Made by a program: the position numbers and the translations under genes. From Vicia villosa (lineage: Eukaryota > Streptophyta > Magnoliopsida > Fabales > Fabaceae): 64,000 bases of DNA. The notes beneath the pieces are model-generated. The model saw only the letters and a list, made by a program, of their open reading frames with translations, was not told the DNA's origin and did not search any database. The DNA lies in NCBI RefSeq assembly GCF_029867415.1, contig NW_026705409.1, positions 649,790-713,789 on the forward strand, in the 5' to 3' direction. The stretch's first letter is position 1. Every line of letters begins with the position of its first letter. Shown in pieces: positions 10,612 to 22,763 of the stretch.

Positions 10612-10988
10612 TAGTGACGTGATTTCCATGTCACTAAGTAGTGACATGAAAATCACGTTGCAACATTAGACATTAAATGCGCATTTCAGTTGACTCCTAG
10701 GCAAATTTAGTGACGTGATTGCCATGTCACTAAGTAGTGACATGTAAATCACGTCGCAACTAAAGTTGCTTTTCTGACCCAAACGCTGCTACGCCTGCTC
10801 TGACTGAAAATGCATTAATCTCTGACCCAAATTTTGCGACGTGATTTTCACTTCACTAAATAGTGAAGTGAAAATCATGTCACTAAAAGTTGCCACCTTG
10901 CCTCCTGCGACGTGAATTTTCACTTCGCAAATATTGGTTTGTGATGTGATTTTTTGGTTAGTGGCGTGATATTCACGTCACTACTGAG
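10612..10988. promoter_or_regulatory. CACTA right subterminal repeat cluster
   Basis: Repeated palindromic units of the type TTAGTGACGTGATTNCCATGTCACTAAGTAGTGACATGAAAATCACG fill the last 380 bp, using the same ACGTGAT/ATCACGT arms as the left end. Presumed transposase binding sites by analogy with En/Spm. Confidence 0.78.
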
Positions 10989-11007
10989 GCTTTTTTTTGT
11001 AGTGTTA

Positions 11008-11967
11008 GAGAACAGACATAAGGATAGTAACTGCGAGTAGGCATGTTACATATATGTTGGCTATTTCTTGTGAAGTAATTCCAAGGATGCCCCTGTGCCA
11101 CATATATTGCAGGCATTCCTCGAGTGTGTGATCTCAGGAATGGGCCGTGCTCCGTAGTTCAGGAGCTATTCTTCGGGGATGAACTCCCGGAGATGTGGGC
11201 CACACCTTCTCCTTTTGTCATCTCCTTGAGGGTGAATTTCTATGTGAGATTCGGGCCCTGGGATATTGGAGGAGTTGAATCGTGAGATGCGATTCAATGT
11301 CGATTCCATGGTTCTCTATAGTCATATGAGTTACTTACCATGTAGATTGAAAAGGTATGTTTTGGGGTCTTGTTTCGAGAGCAGATAGGCAGGTAAACCC
11401 GAAAGATCGGACCTTGAGGGTAGCTCCCGACAAAAGGTTGGCAGGTAAACCCGGAAGACCTATTCTGGAGGAAACATGTACCTAATATCCGAACATGTGA
11501 TATGTTCTCAGAATATCTAATCGGATGGTCAGTGGACATTCAATCGTGGTGTTACGAGTTGACATGCTTTCCTGTACTGGATAGTGAGGAAACCTTAGGA
11601 TCTGACATGGATCTGTAGTTGATGTATGTACCCTGTAGAGCCGAGAGAACCCATAAGATAGGGGAACTCACTAAGATTTAGTAATCTTACCCCATTCATC
11701 TTATTATTTTTCAGGTACCGTGCAAGATCGAGTTTTGCTAGATGCTTGGATCAAGAGCTTTTGACCGGATGCCGTGAAGACTGTGCCTGATCTTTTCTTC
11801 CGCTGTGTATTATTATCATTGTATAGATATATCAATTGTATCCATCTTCGAGATGATTTTCAAATGTATACATCTTATTTTATTACTCCTGACTTTTGTA
11901 TGTACTTAGTACCAGTTATTAGTATTCTGCTAATATGATTCTAGACACATATTGGTAGAGTATTACA
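11008..11967 (+). other. Distal part of the solo LTR
   Basis: This is LTR sequence with no credible gene. It holds two copies of GGCAGGTAAACCCGRAAGA (about 11388 and 11440) and a stretch (11632-11725) that is conserved in the inverted LTR at 36420-36525. It ends GTATTACA followed by the CATTC duplication. Confidence 0.65.
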
Positions 11968-11972
11968 CATTC
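11968..11972. repeat. Target-site duplication CATTC, right
   Basis: This is the partner of 5496-5500; the zinc-finger ORF resumes here with TCGGGTAAATATAAG. Confidence 0.9.
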
Positions 11973-12967
11973 GGGTAAATATAAGTGTCCCAAATGCAAA
12001 TGCCGCTATGTTTTATGGGCAGTTATAGATGAACATTGTAACAATGGAGATTGTAGTAAGAAATAAATTATTATTATTTTATTTTAAAATGTAAGAGTTG
12101 ATGTAATGTTTTAATTTGTTTTTGTTTTAGTATTACAAGATTAATGTACTTAATATGTATTTGTTTGTTTATGTATTTGAATAGTTAATATGCATTTTAA
12201 GAAGGCATGCTATGCTATGTAATGATATTTTATTAAATATTAATGTTTTATTTAAGTTAATATGTTTTTTTTAAATAAATAGTGAAATAAATGACATTAA
12301 ATTATTTGAACAAAAATTAAAACACTTAGTAAAAAACATAAAAAATCATAATAAAAAGAGTCTGAAAAGAAATGATCAGGTGAGACATTTATTTGCTTCC
12401 ATCACTCTTAACCATGACCAAAGAGAGTCCTTTTCCATAAGTATCTTGTAGCTTCCTCCACATTATTATCATATCAATTATCAAATTAAAAAGTTTTGAA
12501 ACAAGCATAATTCACACGAGTGATTTAAATTCTATCATCAATCGTCATTACTATTACCGGTAAATCCTTGATTTTATGCACTTTTCCTTCCATTTAATTC
12601 TTTTGTATTGTTTTTGTGGTAATTTTAGTGGGAATAAAAATCTGATTTAATCTGAAAAAGATCTTTATTCCTAATTTAGTTTAAAAAATCTGACATCTAC
12701 CGTATAAGAAAACAATATGCTTTGAAAATCTCTATAGTATCTTTTTGATTTACACTGAAATTTTAAATTTGTGAGGGTACTTCATGTCTGAAAATTGTTG
12801 CCCCAACTCCATTTAACTCTATTCACTCTTACGTTTTCTAATTGGATTAAAGTAATGACATAATCTTTGGAAAACGATTTTTTGCACTCTCTTTTCACCC
12901 TTGGGTTGTTTCATTACCAATGCTTCTAAAGCCTCTCCCGAACAACCTAACTATTGGGCGATGGCGC

Positions 12968-15141
12968 CTAGTTTGAATATTTCACAAATATAACACTGTA
13001 ATTATCATTTCCAAACATCAATGAATCAAATTTTTTGATAATAACATTAATAAATCAATCAGAGCAATGCTATATATAACATTATTTTTCTCGAAAATAT
13101 CACGAAATGGTGTTAGTTATGTTATATTCATTAGCTATATCATAAGTACTATTAGATAGGAAAATGAAAAAAACATATTCATTGTAGTTATATCAAATTA
13201 TCAATTATGAAAAAACGGAAAAAGACACCCTTATAAAGAATAGCTCACTCTCAAACTATATTTAGTTATATCACCAACTTAGCCCAATTGTAGTTTCATT
13301 TTTGAAAAGAACTATTCATTTCAAAAGCATTATATCAACTTGAAAATTTCAAAAGCATTATAGCAACTTCAAAATATTTGAGAGTTGAGTCTAGTTTAAA
13401 GGTGAAAGCAACTACCATAAAATTATCAACTATGAGATGTGCTGTTTGTGGTCTATTTTTGTATGATGGTCATGTAGACGTAAAAGACAAATTATATTTG
13501 GAGAGAGAAATTAACGGTTGAAAAAGATAAAATTAATTAACGGGTTAAATATGTTTTTAGTATTTACAAATATCTTAAATTTTATTTCTAGACCTTAATA
13601 CAAAATTTTTAAGCATGCAATTGTAGCCTCTTTTATTTTTGAAAATTTTGAAAATTATTTAATTATCCTTTAGCCAGCATGATTTTTTTTAGTTTGAATA
13701 AAAATAGTCTAATAATGGTTTTTGTCATTTAGCAAATAAAAGATGTATAGTGATGTGATGTAAGCTGAAATTGTCAAAGCATGGGAAAATTTTCATAATA
13801 CCTAATAGGGAAAATATTGAAAGCCAAAGCCAAAAACCATGTTTAAGATTCTACTTAACAACACTCTTGTTTCTTTACACTTCACACTTTACTTACCAAC
13901 ACTCTTGCTTCTTCACACTTCACACTGTTGCTTCATATTTTCTACCTGATTCACTTTAAAAAACGGGAAACATGTTGATATGCGTTGCTTCAGGATGTAT
14001 GGCTTCCGGAAGCCTCGACACCATAGAAAACGACGATGGTAACGCTTGCCATGTCTGTGATAGTGTATTTGATAACGGGAAAAAATTGAAAGATCATTTG
14101 AAAACGCATTCGGGTAAATATAAGTGTCCCAAATGCAAGTGCCGCTATGTTTTATGGGCAGTTATAGATGAACATTGTCACAATGGAGAATGTAGTAAGA
14201 AATAAATTATTATTATTTTATTTTAGTGTGTAAGAGTTGATGTAATGTTTTAATTTGTTTTTGTTTTAGTATTACAAGATTAATGTACTTAATATGTATT
14301 TGTTTGTTTATGTATTTGAATAGTTAATATGCATTTTAAGAAGGCATGCTATGCTATGTAATGATATTTTATTAAATATTAATGTTTTATTTAAGTTAAA
14401 ATGTTTTTTTTAAATAAATAGTGAAATAAATGACATTAAATTATTTGAACAAAAATTAAAACACTTAGTAAAAAACATAAAAAATCATAATAAAAAGAGT
14501 CTGAAAAGAAATGATCAGGTGAGACATTTATTTGCTTCCATCACTCCTAACCATGACCAAAGAGAGTCCTTTTCCATAAGTATCTTGTAGCTTCCTCCAC
14601 ATTATTATCATATCAATTATCAAATTAAAAAGTTTTGAAACATGCATAATTCACACGAGTGATTTAAATTCTATCATCAATCGTCATTACTATTACTGGT
14701 AAATCCTTGATTTTATGCACTTTTCCTTCCATTTAATTCTTTTGTAATGTTTTTGTGGTAATTTTAGTGGGAATAAAAATCTGATTTAATCTGAAAAAGA
14801 TCTTTATTCCTAATTTAGTTTAAAAAATCTGACATCTACCGTATAAGAAAACAATATGCTTTGAAAATCTCTATAGTATCTTTTTGATTTACACTGAAAT
14901 TTTAAATTTGTGAGGGTACTTCATGTCTGAAAATTGTTGCCCCAACTCCATTTAATTCTATTCACTCTTACGTTTTCTAATTGGATTAAAGTAATGACAT
15001 AATCTTTGGAAAACGATTTTTTGCACTCTCTATTCACCCTTTCATATTCTTTCATGTGCTTTGCCTTTGTAATAATGGGTTGTTTCATTACCAATGCTTC
15101 TAAAGCCTCACCCGAACAACCTAACTATTGGGCGATGGCGC
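12968..15141 (+). repeat. Array unit 4 (mosaic)
   Basis: Unit of 2174 bp, long 3' end. Up to about 14440 it follows unit 1 (CCTAATAGGG, Glu73, AAGTTAAAATG, GACATTAAATT). From about 14545 it follows unit 2 (CTAACCATGACC, CATGCATAATTC, ACTGGTAAATCC, TTTGTAATG). The switch marks a recombination breakpoint downstream of the ORF. Confidence 0.9.
13972..14205 (+). CDS. Small two-zinc-finger protein, copy 4 (77 aa)
   Basis: Both fingers keep all ligands (C26, C29, H42, H46 and C52, C55, H68, C74). It differs from the majority sequence only by Glu73, a variant it shares with the copy at 1005. Confidence 0.5.
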   Translation: MLICVASGCMASGSLDTIENDDGNACHVCDSVFDNGKKLKDHLKTHSGKYKCPKCKCRYVLWAVIDEHCHNGECSKK

Positions 15142-16280
15142 CTAGTTTGAATATTTCACAAATATAACACTGTAATTATCATTTCCAAACATCAATGAAT
15201 CAAATTTTTTGATAATAACATTAATAAATCAATCAGAGCAATGCTATATATAACATTATTTTTCTCGAGAATATCACGAAATGGTGTTAGTTATGTTATA
15301 TTCATTAGCTATATCATAAGTACTATTAAATAGGAAAATGAAAAAAACATATTCATTGTAGTTATATCAAATTATCAATTATGAAAAAACGGAAAAAGAC
15401 ACCCTTAATAAAGAATAGCTCACTCTCAAACTATATTTAGTTATATCACCAACTTAGCCCAATTGTAGTTTCATTTTTGAAAAATACTATTCATTTCAAA
15501 AGCATTATATCAACTTGAAAATTTCAAAAGCATTATAGCAACTTCAAAATATTTGAGAGTTGAGTCTAGTTTAAAGGCGAAAGCAACTACCTTAAAATTA
15601 TCAACTATGAGATGTGCTGTTTGGGGTCTATTTTTGTATGATGGTCATGTAGACGTAAAAGAAAATTATATTTGGAGAGAGAAATTAACGGTTGAAAAAG
15701 ATAAAATTAATTAATGGGTTAAATATGTTTTTAGTATTTATAAATATCTTAAATTTTATTTCTAGACCATAATACAAAATTTTCAAGCATGCAATTGTAG
15801 TCTCTTTTATTTTTGAAAATTTTGAAAATTATTTAATTATCCTTTAGCCAGCATGATTTTTTTTAGTTTGAATAAAAATAGTCTAATAATGGGTTTTGTC
15901 ATTTAGCAAATAAAAGATGTATAGTGATGTGATGTAAGCTGAAATTGTCAAAGCATGGGAAAATTTTCATAATACCTAATTGGAAAAATATTGAAAGCCA
16001 AAGCCAAAAACCATGTTCAAGATTCTACTTAACAACACTCTTGATTCTTTACACTTCACACTTTACTTACCAACACTCTTGCTTCTTCACACTTCACACT
16101 GTTGCTTCATATTTTCTACCTGATTCACTTTAAAAAACGGGAAACATGTTGATATGCGTTGCTTCAGGATGTATGGCTTCCGTAAACCGCAACACCATAG
16201 AAAATGACGATGGTAACGCTTTCCATGTCTGTGACAGTGTATTTGATAACGAGAAAAAATTGAAAGATCATTTGAAAACA

Positions 16281-16285
16281 CATTC
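16281..16285. repeat. Target-site duplication CATTC, left (second nest)
   Basis: CATTC precedes TGTAATAC, and its partner is at 22759-22763. Confidence 0.9.
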
Positions 16286-19237
16286 TGTAATACCCCATTT
16301 TAATCTAACTTGCTCATTGAGTTTTAAATGTAATTCTAAGAGGATATTTTGGTTAGTGGATATTTGAGCATAATTAAGTCTTTAGTTGGATTTAAATGCT
16401 ACTAATTGGGATTAAGAAGAACAAGTGGTAAGTTTGGTAAATAAGGAATTAGTTAGAATGGAACTAAATGGCAAACTGGAAAATACTACTTAGTTAAAGG
16501 GCATTTTGGGTATTGAAGAAAATATGTCATAGAAAAGGATTACTTGGCTTGACAAAATCAGAATTGAGAAGGAAGAAGAAAGGGAGAGCTCGTGGGAGAG
16601 AGTAAAGAAGGAGAAAGAAGAGCAATCAACACCATCTTCATCAAGTTCTTACATGTGTGTGAAGCTTTATCAACTTTAGAGTGAAGAACCATGGTCAAGA
16701 ATGAAGAGCAAAGCTGTAGTCATCTCTGTTATCATCATAAAGTCAGAATTTATAATGATTTCAAGGTGAGTTCCATTAGTTAGGAACTTGGGTATGATTC
16801 GGGAAAAACTGTTTAATCATGGGTTAGATTATGATTACTATGTTGCATGTTTGATTAAAGGGTAGAATATGTGTTCTTGAAGTGTTAGTACATGTATTGA
16901 ATTGCTTTTACATGTTAGGGTTCGGATTGGGATGAATTAGAATGTGTTAGAACTGATCTTATGCAGTAAAAATGTCATTTTTTGGCTCTGGTTCAGTGAG
17001 CAATCGGTTGCACACCAGTGCAAATCGATTGCACAGTGAAAAATTGACTTTCTGCGCTTCTGGTTCAGCGAGCAATCGATTGCACACCAGTGGAAATTGA
17101 TTGCACCTGACAGAAAATCATCTCTTTACTGTTTCGACCATAACTGGAGTTCCGTAACTCAGAATTGGGCGCCGTCAGAGGCATTGGAAAGCTAACGGAA
17201 AGGGCTACAAGATGCTTAAGCTTACACAACATTGTCATAATTTTAAGTACTAATTAAATCCATGTGAATATTCTTGTATCGTGGTTACTAAATGATAGTG
17301 CTTAGATAATCGTATTGTTAATCATTCTAAATGCTTTGGTGCATAAGTGTTTCTTCAACTGGGTTGTAGAGATCATGGAATGAGTGGTAATGTAAATCAA
17401 AGTTATCCACGTACACTAAAGATGTTGAGGTCTTATATCTTGTGAAGCTATGCATGTGAACCAAGAGGCGAGGAGGTCTTACAACTTGGTGTAACTTGTG
17501 TACATCGATTAACAAAATATGGATATGATAAGGTGAACCTTATGATACCTAAACCAAGAGATATGAATGGATGTTAACCTGATATTCCTTTTCCTATCAA
17601 GCGGCTACTTTCGAAATACTACAATCTAATGGTGTAGTAAGTATGAGATGAGGGGTTACACTACAAGAAAAGTGTGATATAGCCACCAAATGTTGCGACG
17701 TGATTATCACGTGGCTCAAAAAAGTGAGTTGCGACGTGATAATCACGTCACTAAAAGTTTTTTATATTAAAAAAATAAAACCAACGTTGGCACATGGGGT
17801 GTCTTTAAATAATATTTAAAAAAAAAGTTGCGAAATGAAAAACACGTCGCAACCTTTAAATAAAATAAAAAAAATTAAAAGCAGATAAAGTAGTCTGACA
17901 AAGGGGGGAAATTCAAAGGGGGGAATTTCAAATTTTCATTTTTTTTTGTTGCGGCGTGTATTTCACGTCGCAACTTTTTTTTGTTAAACACGCCAGCATT
18001 TATGTATAGTCATGTGTGCAGTTGACTGACACATTTATTACTGTGTAGAAGTTGCGACGTGATTTTCACTTCGCAACGTAGACACGTGAAAATCACGTCG
18101 CTAAAGGCATTATACCAATTCGTTGGAACTCCTCTTCCCAGAACCCCCTTTCTCCTCTTTCTTTCTTTCTTTCTTTCTTTTCCTCTTCTCCTCTTCTCTT
18201 TCTTCCCCCAAACCCTCTTCCTATCTTCCATAATCAACCATCCTCCCTCCTCAATCCACCATTTTCATTCTCAAATTCATCATCACAACCCCCCATTTCC
18301 AGGTAAACATTCAAACCTCACTTGTTCTTGTCAATTTTTTATTTTATTTTTTGTAAAAATCTGATTTTAATATATATTTGTAGGTGAAGCATTGTTGATT
18401 TTGATTCAAGGATAAGGAGGAGCTCACTCAATATTGTTCAACTTCATTGAGGTATTTTTTTTTCCGATTTTATTTATATAATTTTTGAGATTTTTTATGT
18501 GATTATTGATATATATATGTTATAGATTAATTTGTGAGATTTTTTTATGAGATTTTTGTAGTATGTATATATAATTTTTAGAATGTTAATTTGATTTATA
18601 ATTTTTAGAATGTTAATTATTAGAATGTTATAATAATTAGAATGTATATTATTTATACTATGTATATATATAGATTAATTTATAGAATGTATATTATTTA
18701 TAGTATGTATATATATAGATTAATTTATAGAATGTATATTATTTATAGAATGTTAATTTTTATGTGATTATATAATATGTATAGTATGTATAATATGTAT
18801 AATTATAGATTATGTATAGTATGTATAATTTTTAGAATGTTATAGTTATAGATTATATAATATGTATAGATTATGTATAATTTATAGTATGTTATAATTT
18901 TTAGAATGTATAATATGTATAATTTTTAATTTTTTAGAATGTAATATTATGTATAGTATGTATAATTTTTAGAATGTTATAATTATAGATTTTATAAAAA
19001 CGAAAATATTATATATAATATGTATTATTGTTAGAATGTATATATTGTTAGAATGTATATATTGTTAGAATGTTAGAATGTAAATAATATTGTTAGAATA
19101 TTGTTAGAATGTATATATTGGTAGAATGTATATATTGTTTATCTACTTCTATTGTAGAAAATTATTTACTTATAGTTGATATAAGTAAATGTTTAATTAT
19201 TGTTACTAAAAAGAGAATGATTGGATATATGTGCAGT

Positions 19238-20365
19238 ATGGAATATTATTTGTATTATCGTAGTTGGATGTACGATAGAGTGGAACCAGGAAGACGTGCA
19301 CTTAAACCCAATTTTATAGAAGGAGTTAACGGGTTTATCACGTGGGCGTTTGCTCAAGAATGTTGTCGAAGCGAAGGAGGAGTTAGGTGTCCCTGTCTTA
19401 AATGTGAATGTAGACCTATAATTAGTGACCCAGATGAAGTGGTCAGGCATTTGTATAGAAGGAGTTTCATGGAAAATTATTGGGTCTGGACGTATAATGG
19501 TGAAAAATTGCCGAGTAACGTACCAGACACTAGCAGTACGCATGCTTCAAGTAGTCGTCCGTCAATGGAATATGAGGAAAGACCGCCTATTGAATATGAG
19601 GAAAACTTTAATCAGATCGGTGACATGGTTGAGGATGCTTTTGGTGTGAATGTGACCTATGATCAACCTGAAGATTGTGATGGGGAAGAGATGCTGAACG
19701 AAGAAGCGCAGAGATTTTATCAATTGTTGAATGAGATGAATACGCCGTTGTTTGACGGTTCGTCTGACTCCAAGTTATCAATGTGTGTGAGATTATTGGC
19801 CGCCAAGTCAAATTGGAATGTTCCTGATCAGTGTTTGGAATTCTTTGTAAAAATGATGTTGGACTCAACTGCAATGAAAGACAACTTACCTACAACATTT
19901 TATGAAGCAAAGAAGTTGGTGTCGAAGTTGGGCTTAAGAGTAAGAAAGATTGATTGTTGCATTAATGGTTGTATGTTGTTTTATGACAATGAGTTTGGTA
20001 CTCAAGATGGATTGTTGGAGGAATGCAAATTTTGTATGAGTCCAAGATATAAAGTTCGCAGTAGAGCCATTAACACTAATCAAGACCGTGCAGCAGAAAA
20101 GTCCATGTTTTATCTTCCGATAATTCCAAGGTTAAAAAGAATGTTTGCTTCAATGCACAGTGCAAGTCAGATGACATGGCATCATACAAACAAAACAAGT
20201 CCAGACACTATGCGACATCCATCTGATGGCGAGGCATGGAAACACTTTGATCGAATACATCCTGATTTTGCCGCAGAACCTAGAAATGTCAGGCTTGGAT
20301 TATGCTCAGATGGTTGTGCCGATAAAGTGTTGATATATATGAATCAAATTGGTGATCAAAGTTAG
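19238..20365 (+). pseudogene. TNP2-type CACTA transposase, truncated after LCSDG (copy B)
   Basis: Same domains and same truncation as the copy at 8449. Two residues differ over the shared frame: Pro instead of Leu in the KLPSN stretch, and Cys (TGT, 20033-20035) in the CKFCMSPRYK ribbon where copy A has Arg. The Cys is what TNP2 proteins normally show, so copy B keeps the older state. Confidence 0.85.
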
Positions 20366-20637
20366 AATGTATGTGTTATAATGTATGAGTTAAATCGGTA
20401 TTATTATTCTGATTTATTAATTAATTCCGACAGGTAGAATGTATGTGTTATAATGTATGAATTAAATCGGTATTATTATTCTGATTTATTAATTAATTCT
20501 GACAGGTAGAATATATGTGTTATAATTTTCATGTGGCATGTGACATGTTGTGGCGTGAAAATCATGTGGCAACTAAATTTGTGGCGTGAAATTCATGTGG
20601 CAACTAAATTATATTTAACTTTTTTTTGTATGTGTAG

Positions 20638-21159
20638 GATGATTATCAGGCATTGCTTGTACAATTTCTGACTGCTAATCCTCAGTATACTCCAAGACCG
20701 GGAGAGCCGCTTCATCCAGATGTAGATGTTTATCTTTGGAATAAAGTCATTGGCGGCAAGGGGCCTAACGGGTGTTTTTTTGGTGGTGGAAATTTGGCAG
20801 GCACCTTGAGATCTGATGATAGAACTCTATATCAAAGAGTTCTCGACGGGGAAGGAAGTTCACGTCCTGTAACTTTAACAGATGAACAGAGAGACACTGT
20901 AAGACAATTGGCGATAAATGAGGTGAGGCGTGAGGCGGCGGAACGTGAAGCGGCACTGAAAGCCCAAATGGAGGCCCAAATGAGGGCAATGCGGAGTGAG
21001 CATCAGCGGGAAATGGAGGTCATGGCGAAAAGACAATCGGATATGGAGGCACAAATGCGACAATTTATGCAATCCTTTGGTGGAAACCAAAATATGGGGA
21101 GTTCTGCGCCGATTGATCAGGAAAATCTAAATGAGGATGAGTTTCCCGACCCGGATTGA
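20638..21159 (+). CDS. CACTA transposon protein, C-terminal exon with coiled coil (copy B)
   Basis: Begins after the same acceptor-like TATGTGTAG (ending 20637) and matches copy A except for Arg in EVRREAAERE. Probably not expressed as a full protein, because the exons that should precede it are missing. Confidence 0.62.
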   Translation, partial: DDYQALLVQFLTANPQYTPRPGEPLHPDVDVYLWNKVIGGKGPNGCFFGGGNLAGTLRSDDRTLYQRVLDGEGSSRPVTLTDEQRDTVRQLAINEVRREAAEREAALKAQMEAQMRAMRSEHQREMEVMAKRQSDMEAQMRQFMQSFGGNQNMGSSAPIDQENLNEDEFPDPD

Positions 21160-22758
21160 TTGTTGATTTAGTTTAGTTTTTATTTTGTTGTTATAACTTT
21201 TAATTTTGAATTTGTGTAAACTATTAATTAAATTATAATTACATTATTTAGTAATATTAGATTTATAATTTTACTTTCTTAATTTTAATATTAGATTTAT
21301 ATTTAGTTTATTGAATTAATTTATAAATTTTAATATATTTAGTTTATTAATTATATATATATAAATATATATATTTGGTTTTTTCAAAAAAAAATAAAAT
21401 ATTAGTGACGTGATTTCCATGTCACTAAGTAGTGACATGAAAATCACGTTGCAACATTAGACATTAAATGCGCATTTCAGTTGACTCCTAGGCAAATTTA
21501 GTGACGTGATTGCCATGTCACTAAGTAGTGACATGTAAATCACGTCGCAACTAAAGTTGCTTTTCTGACCCAAACGCTGCTACGCCTGCTCTGACTGAAA
21601 ATGCATTAATCTCTGACCCAAATTTTGCGACGTGATTTTCACTTCACTAAATAGTGAAGTGAAAATCACGTCACTAAAAGTTGCCACCTTGCCTCCTGCG
21701 ACGTGAATTTTCACTTCGCAAATATTGGTTTGTGATGTGATTTTTTGGTTAGTGGCGTGATATTCACGTCACTACTGAGGCTTTTTTTTGTAGTGTTAGA
21801 GAACAGACATAAGGATAGTAACTGCGAGTAGGCATGTTACATATATGTTGGCTATTTCTTATGAAGTAATTCCAAGGATGCCCCTGTGCCACATATATTG
21901 CAGGCATTCCTCGAGTGTGTGATCTCAGGAATGGGCCGTGCTCCGTAGTTCAGGAGCTATTCTTCGGGGATGAACTCCCGGAGATGTGGGCCACACCTTC
22001 TCCTTTTGTCATCTCCTTGAGGGTGAATTTCTATGTGAGATTCGGGCCCTGGGATATTGGAGGAGTTGAATCGTGAGATGCGATTCAATGTCGATTCCAT
22101 GGTTCTCTATAGTCATATGAGTTACTTACCATGTAGATTGAAAAGGTATGTTTTGGGGTCTTGTTTCGAGAGCAGATAGGCAGGTAAACCCGAAAGATCG
22201 GACCTTGAGGGTAGCTCCCGACAAAAGGTTGGCAGGTAAACCCGGAAGACCTATTCTGGAGGAAACATGTACCTAATATCCGAACATGTGATATGTTCTC
22301 AGAATATCTAATCGGATGGTCAGTGGACATTCAATCGTGGTGCTACGAGTTGACATGCTTTCCTGTACTGGATAGTGAGGAAACCTTAGGATCTGACATG
22401 GATCTGTAGTTGATGTATGTACCCTGTAGAGCCGAGAGAACCCATAAGATAGGGGAACTCACTAAGATTTAGTAATCTCACCCCATTCATCTTATTATTT
22501 TTCAGGTACCGTGCAAGATCGAGTTTTGCTAGATGCTTGGATCAAGAGCTTTTGACCGGATGCCGTGAAGACTGTGCCTGATCTTTTCTTCCGCTGTGTA
22601 TTATTATCATTGTATAGATATATCAATTGTATCCATCTTCGAGATGATTTTCAAATGTATACATCTTATTTTATTACTCCTGACTTTTGTATGTACTTAG
22701 TACCAGTTATTAGTATTCTGCTAATATGATTCTAGACACATATTGGTAGAGTATTACA

Positions 22759-22763
22759 CATTC
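22759..22763. repeat. Target-site duplication CATTC, right (second nest)
   Basis: Partner of 16281-16285; unit 5 sequence resumes here. Confidence 0.9.

Larger units (their letters stand above)
6874..11004 (+). mobile_element. CACTA (En/Spm) transposon, internally deleted, copy A (4131 bp)
   Basis: The termini are CACTACAAGAAAA (6874-6886) and TTTTTTTTGTAGTG (10991-11004), an imperfect inverted repeat starting CACTA. A TTA duplication flanks it. Both subterminal regions hold palindromic repeats built on GCGACGTGATNATCACGTCGC. Between them lie a pyrimidine-rich leader with splice-like exons, a low-complexity stretch rich in AGAATGT, a truncated TNP2 transposase and a C-terminal transposon-protein exon. 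Autonomous plant CACTA elements are typically much larger than this; the missing DDE core makes this copy non-autonomous. Confidence 0.95.
5501..11967 (+). mobile_element. Ty3/gypsy-like solo LTR (about 2.33 kb) carrying a nested CACTA element
   Basis: The element starts TGTAATACCCC and ends GTATTACA, so it has TG...CA ends with an 8-bp inverted terminus, and it is flanked by CATTC duplications. Removing the 4131-bp CACTA element and its 3-bp duplication leaves about 2333 bp. There is no second copy of the terminus, no gag-pol frame and no primer-binding site, so a solo LTR left by LTR-LTR recombination is the simplest reading. Its last 300 bp (around CTCACTAAGATTTAG and CAGGTACCGTGCAAG) match, in reverse complement, the LTR at 36147-38004. 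The strand given is relative to that element. The Ty3/gypsy assignment, perhaps a Tekay-like chromovirus, is from general resemblance only. Confidence 0.75.
5361..12066 (+). pseudogene. Zinc-finger ORF copy 3, split by the transposon nest
   Basis: The 5' part is 5361-5500 and the 3' part resumes at 11973 and ends with TAA at 12066. The break falls inside codon 47, directly after His46. Independently of the insertion, Cys26 is Phe, so the first ligand of finger 1 is missing; residues 13-16 read VNRN instead of GSLD, and Asn70 is present. Reading on into the element gives a chimeric 73-codon frame ending at 5582, which is incidental. Confidence 0.85.
4357..12967 (+). repeat. Array unit 3, interrupted by an LTR/CACTA nest
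   Basis: About 2.14 kb of unit sequence remains after removing the 6467-bp insertion and one 5-bp target duplication. It has the short 3' end (CACCCTTGGGTTG). This lineage is the most degenerate: its MRC mini-ORF is frameshifted, its zinc-finger ORF has lost C26, and the insertion lies in codon 47 of that ORF. Confidence 0.93.
17659..21795 (+). mobile_element. CACTA (En/Spm) transposon, internally deleted, copy B (4137 bp)
   Basis: Termini are at 17659-17671 and 21782-21795, with TTA duplications at 17656-17658 and 21796-21798. Structure and deletion are as in copy A, so the deletion predates the duplication. The left subterminal palindromes lie at about 17690-18105 and the right ones at about 21402-21779. 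The 72-bp tandem repeat is at 20363-20506 and the AGAATGT-rich stretch at about 18570-19129. Confidence 0.95.
16286..22758 (+). mobile_element. Ty3/gypsy-like solo LTR with nested CACTA, second copy
   Basis: This is a duplicate of 5501-11967, 6 bp longer (6473 bp). The length differences seen are in simple sequence, such as one extra TTTC in the leader tract and the TA run near 21353-21372. A few single-base differences are visible (for example GGGTATGATTC versus GGGTATGATTT near 16795). Confidence 0.8.

Noticed and set aside
5501..11967. The outer nested element as a DNA transposon with short inverted ends
   Set aside because: The 8-bp TGTAATAC inverted ends alone would allow it, but TG...CA termini, the 5-bp duplication, the length and the similarity to another LTR-like sequence fit a solo LTR better.
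16286..22758. Second nest as an independent insertion
   Set aside because: Same base, same duplication, same internal deletion and same flanking degenerate unit show that it was copied with its host unit.
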